Source: an uncultured Veillonella sp.
GTDB taxonomy: Bacteria; Bacillota; Negativicutes; Veillonellales; Veillonellaceae
Assembly: GCA_937930265.1 (NCBI GenBank)
Contig: CALGLI010000147.1
Span: 1-9,718 of the forward strand
Direction of reading: 5' to 3'
Length of the DNA: 9,718 nt
The position numbers and the translations under genes are program-made. Shown here one piece after another: positions 6,496-9,718 of this stretch (position 1 is its first letter; the number at the start of each line of letters is the position of its first letter). The notes beneath the pieces are model-generated. The model was not told the DNA's origin, ran no database searches, and saw only the letters and a list, made by a program, of their open reading frames with translations.

Positions 6496-7344
6496 ATGGA
6501 ATTATTACAACAATATACATTTCAAATCGTAGCACTAGGAACGGTGATGCTAGGTTTGGTGTGTGGTGTCATAGGAACCTTTGCGGTACTGCGCCAAGAA
6601 AGCTTACTAGGCGACGGGGTAGCCCATTCTACATTACCGGGGGTAGTGGCAGGATTCCTCTTAACAGGAGTGAAAGACACCACAGTGTTATTGCTTGGGG
6701 CCATATGCACGGCCTGTTTAGCAGAATGGATTATGTATAAAACCTCTCAAAAAGGTGTGCGTTTTGATGCGGCCTTGGCTACGATTTTAGCAACTTTCTT
6801 TGGATTTGGTACAGTGTTGTTGACTCGTGTGCAATCGATGGAAAATGCAGGACAAGCAGGGCTCAATACGTTTATCTTTGGACAAGCTGTGACCATGATG
6901 CAAAGCGATATTTGGGTGATGGCAATTTGCGGTACCTGTATTGTAGGTGGGGTTATCATACTTTGGAAAGAATTGAGTCTTACCGTATTTGATCCCATTG
7001 AAGCACAGTTGATGGGGATTCCTGTATCAAAAGTGCGCTTTTTCTATCGGGCCGCATTGATTGTGACCATCGTCATTGGCATCCGTACTGTAGGTGTTAT
7101 CTTGATTAGCTCCTTGCTCATAGGACCTGCTATGATTGGTCGCCAGTGGACACATTCCTTGCGCACCTTAGTCATCCTTGCTGCCATTAGCGGTAGTGTG
7201 GTGGCCTTTATGGGGACCTTTGTGAGTGCCCTATGGGGCAATTTGCCGACGGGACCGATGATTATCATCGTCATGACAGGCATGATTTTATTAAGTATGA
7301 CATTGGCTACAGGTAAACGCCTTGTAAGGAGGTGTTTCGGATGA
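6496..7344 (+). CDS. troC: Metal ABC transporter permease 1 (ABC-3 family)
   Basis: A 282-residue integral membrane protein with about eight hydrophobic segments (near 9-32, 45-58, 62-80, 92-110, 138-157, 183-212, 223-247 and 253-271). Family features include GTFAVLRQESLLGDGVAHSTLPG after the first helix and the coupling-loop motif FDPIEAQLMGIPVSKVR (165-181), which should contact the ATPase. VGVILISSLLIGPAMIGR (199-216) lies in the helix pair lining the metal path. AGGAGG at 6485-6490 overlaps the ATPase stop and sits five bases before the ATG. It forms the channel with the second permease. Both permeases belong to one family but clearly differ, so a heterodimer is likely. Confidence 0.92.
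   Translation: MELLQQYTFQIVALGTVMLGLVCGVIGTFAVLRQESLLGDGVAHSTLPGVVAGFLLTGVKDTTVLLLGAICTACLAEWIMYKTSQKGVRFDAALATILATFFGFGTVLLTRVQSMENAGQAGLNTFIFGQAVTMMQSDIWVMAICGTCIVGGVIILWKELSLTVFDPIEAQLMGIPVSKVRFFYRAALIVTIVIGIRTVGVILISSLLIGPAMIGRQWTHSLRTLVILAAISGSVVAFMGTFVSALWGNLPTGPMIIIVMTGMILLSMTLATGKRLVRRCFG
7326..7334 (+). promoter_or_regulatory. Ribosome binding site fixing the second permease start
   Basis: AAGGAGGTG is complementary to the 16S rRNA 3' end and lies six bases before the ATG at 7341. It is embedded in the end of the first permease gene, and the in-frame GTG at 7332 falls within it. Confidence 0.8.
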
Positions 7345-8180
7345 GTCATATATTAGAAATTTGGGGCATCGCCACCGTAACGGGTATTAGCTGTAGCCTC
7401 ATTGGCACATTCTTGGCATTACGTCGCTTATCTATGATGGTTGACGCCATTACACATACTGTCTTTTTGGGCATTGTATTGGCATTTTTAGTGACGAAAG
7501 ATTTGAACTCACCTTGGCTTATCATTGGTGCCACCGCTATGGGGGTAGGTACGGTGTATGCCGTAGAATGGATGCAACGACGTCGCTACATTCGACCAGA
7601 TGCAGCCATCGGTGTCGTATTTCCCTTCTTATTCGCTCTCGCCATCGTGTTAGTGACATTGTTCGGAAAACATGTCCATTTAGACGTGGATACGGCGATT
7701 TTAGGGGATTTAGCCTTCGCTACTTTCCAACGATTCACCGTAGACGCCTATGATTTGGGACCTATGTTGCTATGGATTGCGATTTTGGTGTGTGTCATCA
7801 ATGCCGTATGCATTGTGCTATTTAAGAAAGAATTAATTCTCACCACCTTTGATCCAGTGTGTGCTAAGGTATACCAAGCGATGCCTATGGCAGTGTCCTA
7901 TGGATTGATGACGTTAACCTCTTTAACTACAGTGGCATCCTTCCAAACGGTAGGGGCTATCTTGGTAACAGGTTGTATGATTGGACCACCAGCGACGGCG
8001 TTTATGCTGGCTCGCTCTGTGAAAGCCATGTTATTCATCAGTATGGTGGTATCTACCATAGCTACTACTATTGGTGTAACATTAGCATTCCTTTGGGATG
8101 TATCCATCGGGGGCATGATTGCCACTGTTATCGGATGTATCTATGGACTGGTGTGGCTCTACAAATTTGGACGAAAATAA
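7341..8180 (+). CDS. troD: Metal ABC transporter permease 2 (ABC-3 family)
   Basis: A 279-residue ABC-3 permease with about eight hydrophobic segments, partner of the preceding permease. It shows SLIGTFLALRRLSMMVDAITHTVFLG near the N-terminus, and HVHLDVDTAILGDLAF (111-126), the His/Asp-rich stretch typical of TroD/MntD-type subunits. The coupling loop TTFDPVCAKVYQAMP (168-182) and the pore-lining VGAILVTGCMIGPPATA (204-220) follow. I chose the ATG at 7341 over an in-frame GTG at 7332, because the GTG lies inside the ribosome binding site AAGGAGGTG (7326-7334). With this start the gene overlaps the upstream stop as ATGA, suggesting coupled translation. No regulatory domain is fused at the C-terminus. 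It ends the operon, with a terminator 44 bp downstream. Confidence 0.92.
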   Translation: MSHILEIWGIATVTGISCSLIGTFLALRRLSMMVDAITHTVFLGIVLAFLVTKDLNSPWLIIGATAMGVGTVYAVEWMQRRRYIRPDAAIGVVFPFLFALAIVLVTLFGKHVHLDVDTAILGDLAFATFQRFTVDAYDLGPMLLWIAILVCVINAVCIVLFKKELILTTFDPVCAKVYQAMPMAVSYGLMTLTSLTTVASFQTVGAILVTGCMIGPPATAFMLARSVKAMLFISMVVSTIATTIGVTLAFLWDVSIGGMIATVIGCIYGLVWLYKFGRK

Positions 8181-8223
8181 TGCATGCAGTAAGAAATAGT
8201 TCATATTAGTATGATACAAATAG

Positions 8224-8271
8224 AAAAGGACTGAAGTAGAATGTATTGCTAGCATCTGCTTCGGTCCTTTT
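8224..8271 (+). terminator. Terminator of the metal-transport operon
   Basis: A 17-bp uninterrupted stem with two G-U pairs (8224-8240 with 8255-8271; base AAAAGGAC/GTCCTTTT) has a 14-nt loop. The only T-run is the four T residues of the right arm, so the U-tract is short, but the stem is very stable. Confidence 0.75.
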
Positions 8272-8486
8272 GTATCTGTGAGATACGTATGTTGTAAAGC
8301 AAAGTATATGATATGCCTATTTCAAATATTCTTTAGAGGAAAGATTATTGCTACCCAGAAAATATATTATAGAGCCAAAATACGTTGAGGGATGGCTTTT
8401 GATATTCCCCCCCCAAAAAAAAATTATAGTATAGGACTTGTTAAGAGAGAGGGCCTAGGAGTGAGTTTTTATAGTAGTTTTATAAT
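8272..8486. other. Gene-free region with a C8A9 tract between convergent genes
   Basis: No credible gene lies here. The notable content is eight C followed by nine A at 8407-8423. It is flanked by TTGATA (8399-8404) and TATAGT (8425-8430), which resemble -35 and -10 boxes 20 bp apart. A weak hairpin AGCCA/TGGCT with a short T-run lies just before it (8373-8400). A reading frame from 8392 crosses the tract, but it runs through the downstream terminator and into the antisense of the OPT gene, so I do not call it. Confidence 0.45.
8399..8430 (+). promoter_or_regulatory. Possible promoter with a homopolymer-filled spacer
   Basis: TTGATA (five of six -35 bases) and TATAGT (five of six -10 bases, identical to the metal-operon -10) are separated by 20 bp that include C8 and A9. 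The spacer is three bases over the 17-bp optimum, so activity as written would be low. Changes in tract length could tune it. This is inference from sequence only. Confidence 0.3.
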
Positions 8487-8529
8487 AAAAAGCTGTAACA
8501 ACATGCGCAGCATGTGTTACAGCTTTTTT
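8487..8529. terminator. Bidirectional terminator between convergent units
   Basis: AAAAAGCTGTAACA (8487-8500) pairs perfectly with TGTTACAGCTTTTT (8515-8528). The inner CATGC/GCATG (8502-8506 and 8510-8514) extends the stem, with one bulged A and a three-base loop. T-runs follow on both strands (six on +, five on -). On the minus strand it lies 17 bp after the OPT stop and should end that transcript. On the plus strand it would stop any transcript coming from the C8A9 region. Confidence 0.85.
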
Positions 8530-8546
8530 GTGATATGTGTAGTGTT

Positions 8547-9718
8547 TTATTTATTCATGTTTTCGATTGCTTCAGCTTCAGCTTTGTTGAATTTAGAAGC
8601 GATTACGATGCGGATTAAGCAAAGCGCAACGAAGATATAGGATGCAAAGCCTAACCATTCAGCTGTATCACCGTAGGATTTTGCTTCAGTGAAAGCTAAT
8701 TGAAGAGGAGCTTCGCTACCACCTGTACTTACGGAGAAGGCGATAACACCAGCGATGATAACACCGATGATACTTTCACCAACGATCAAACCAGAAGCGA
8801 ACAATACGCCGCGACGATTAGATTGTTCTACGTCAGCATCTGCATAAGCACCAGCACGTTCTTTCGCGCGTTTTGTGATGTAACGATTTACGAAGTAACC
8901 GATGATGGCACCCATTACAAGTGGCATTTCCAATGTTGGAGGTAAGTAGATACCCATACCAATTGCAAGTGGTGGTAATGTTAAGGATTTTGTTGTAGAT
9001 TTTAAAATCAAGTTTACAACGATAGCGGCAATACCAACAAGGATGCCGTAGAAGATGTATGTCCAATCCATGTTAGCATTGAAGATACCTTCTGCGATTT
9101 GACGCATCAATGTAGCTTGTGGAGCGGATAATGCTTGTGCAGGGTCCATTCCTTCACGAGGCATAGCGCCTGTGAAACCGTATGCATGGTATAACAAGTC
9201 AAGTACTGGAGCAATAGCTACGGCACCAGCTAGGGAACCGATTAATAGAGCTACCTGTTGTTTCCAAGGTGTAGCACCTACTAATTGACCAGTTTTCAAG
9301 TCTTGCAAGTTATCGTTGGAAATGGCTGCAATGGAGATAACAACGGATGTCATGAAGATCGCCAAAGCAGTGGAGAATTTAATACCTTCAGGAGTAGATA
9401 ATAAGTCATTGGCAGAACCGATGGCGAATACTACTAGAGAAGATACGATGATACCGATAATACCGATACCAGAGATTGGACTTGCAGAAGTACCAATCAA
9501 ACCAGCCATGTAACCACAAGCAGCAGCTACGAAGAAGCCGATTAACAATGCCACTACGATACCTGCAATGACAAGTGTCCAAGCAAGACCTGCGGACATT
9601 GGCAGAGCAGATACGAACGAGTAGAAGCAGATAATTAAACCGATAATAATTAATGCAAATACAACGGCAATTGTAGATGGTCTCATATCTGTATCCATAC
9701 GGTGTGTATCGCGATATT
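8547..9718 (-). CDS. OPT-family oligopeptide transporter (5'-partial)
   Basis: The C-terminal ~390 residues of an OPT (oligopeptide transporter) family membrane protein; bacterial members are usually about 630-670 residues, so roughly 250 lie outside. The frame is open to the window edge, and the Met codon at 9698 is internal. Recognisable blocks are GYMAGLIGTSASPISG (9468-9515), DLKTGQLVGATPWKQQ (9255-9302), LSAPQATLMRQIAEGIF and the LPPLAIGMGIYLPP region. All are typical of the prokaryotic OPT subfamily of proton-coupled peptide importers; related YSL members move metal chelates. About ten hydrophobic segments alternate with short loops, ending in a charged tail (FNKAEAEAIENMNK). It converges on the metal operon and shares a bidirectional terminator with the intervening region. 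The substrate is unknown. Confidence 0.9.
   Translation of the reverse strand, partial: YRDTHRMDTDMRPSTIAVVFALIIIGLIICFYSFVSALPMSAGLAWTLVIAGIVVALLIGFFVAAACGYMAGLIGTSASPISGIGIIGIIVSSLVVFAIGSANDLLSTPEGIKFSTALAIFMTSVVISIAAISNDNLQDLKTGQLVGATPWKQQVALLIGSLAGAVAIAPVLDLLYHAYGFTGAMPREGMDPAQALSAPQATLMRQIAEGIFNANMDWTYIFYGILVGIAAIVVNLILKSTTKSLTLPPLAIGMGIYLPPTLEMPLVMGAIIGYFVNRYITKRAKERAGAYADADVEQSNRRGVLFASGLIVGESIIGVIIAGVIAFSVSTGGSEAPLQLAFTEAKSYGDTAEWLGFASYIFVALCLIRIVIASKFNKAEAEAIENMNK

Noticed and set aside
7332..7340. GTG start for the second permease
   Set aside because: The GTG is part of the ribosome binding site itself, and the ATG at 7341 is correctly spaced from it.
7044..7349. 101-codon minus-strand frame inside the first permease gene
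   Set aside because: It lies entirely antisense to a complete ABC-3 permease gene and has no family features.
8392..8640. 82-codon plus-strand reading frame crossing the C8A9 tract
   Set aside because: It runs through the strong terminator hairpin and then antisense to the end of the OPT gene, has a poorly spaced ribosome binding site, and encodes no recognisable motif.
1..9718. CRISPR arrays, tRNA or rRNA genes, insertion sequences, phage or defence genes
   Set aside because: I found no spaced direct repeats, no cloverleaf-like segments, no transposase or integrase motifs, and every substantial gene belongs to a housekeeping or transport family.

Overview
The window reads as chromosomal DNA of a diderm Firmicute of the class Negativicutes, most likely Veillonella or a close relative. 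The main evidence is a porin with a signal peptide, one N-terminal SLH domain, a short coiled coil and a C-terminal beta-barrel ending in Phe. That is the OmpM-type layout characteristic of Negativicutes, where SLH domains tether the outer membrane to peptidoglycan. Moderate G+C and strong AGGAGG-type ribosome binding sites agree. The genus is inferred; no rRNA or other taxonomic marker is present.

Layout. (1) Positions 2-2012, + strand: the 3' part of mutY (8-oxoG:A glycosylase, cut by the window edge), then after 22 bp a membrane-anchored metallophosphoesterase with three transmembrane segments and an internal twin-arginine motif. (2) 2011-2261: a short reading frame resembling the C-terminal tail of a dicarboxylate/amino-acid:cation symporter, probably a gene relic, then a strong hairpin terminator. 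(3) 2262-4600: an AT-rich upstream region with a sigma70-type promoter and a long leader that can form a 71-nt stem-loop, then the SLH porin gene and its terminator. The porin carries a ~175-residue AT-rich insert between its first two predicted barrel strands. (4) 4601-8271: a metal-import operon in the order binding lipoprotein, ATPase, permease, permease (TroABCD/MntABCD type). It has a near-consensus promoter, dyad candidate operators and a terminator. (5) 8272-8546: a gene-free stretch between convergent transcription units, with a C8A9 homopolymer tract lying between -35-like and -10-like boxes, then a strong bidirectional terminator. (6) 8547-9718, - strand: the C-terminal part of an OPT-family oligopeptide transporter, continuing past the window edge.

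How the genes work together. The four tro-like genes should form one ABC importer for Mn2+ and/or Zn2+: a lipoprotein captures the ion, two ABC-3 permeases form the channel and the ATPase drives it. The SLH porin is a general diffusion pore and envelope tether. It sits directly upstream, but its own terminator makes it a separate unit. The phosphoesterase domain is predicted to face the periplasm. mutY is DNA repair and shares only transcription with it.

The observations I would follow first are the homopolymer inside a possible promoter next to a possible small RNA, the structured porin leader, and the AT-rich porin insert. All genes belong to known families. I do not see an obviously new multi-gene system.
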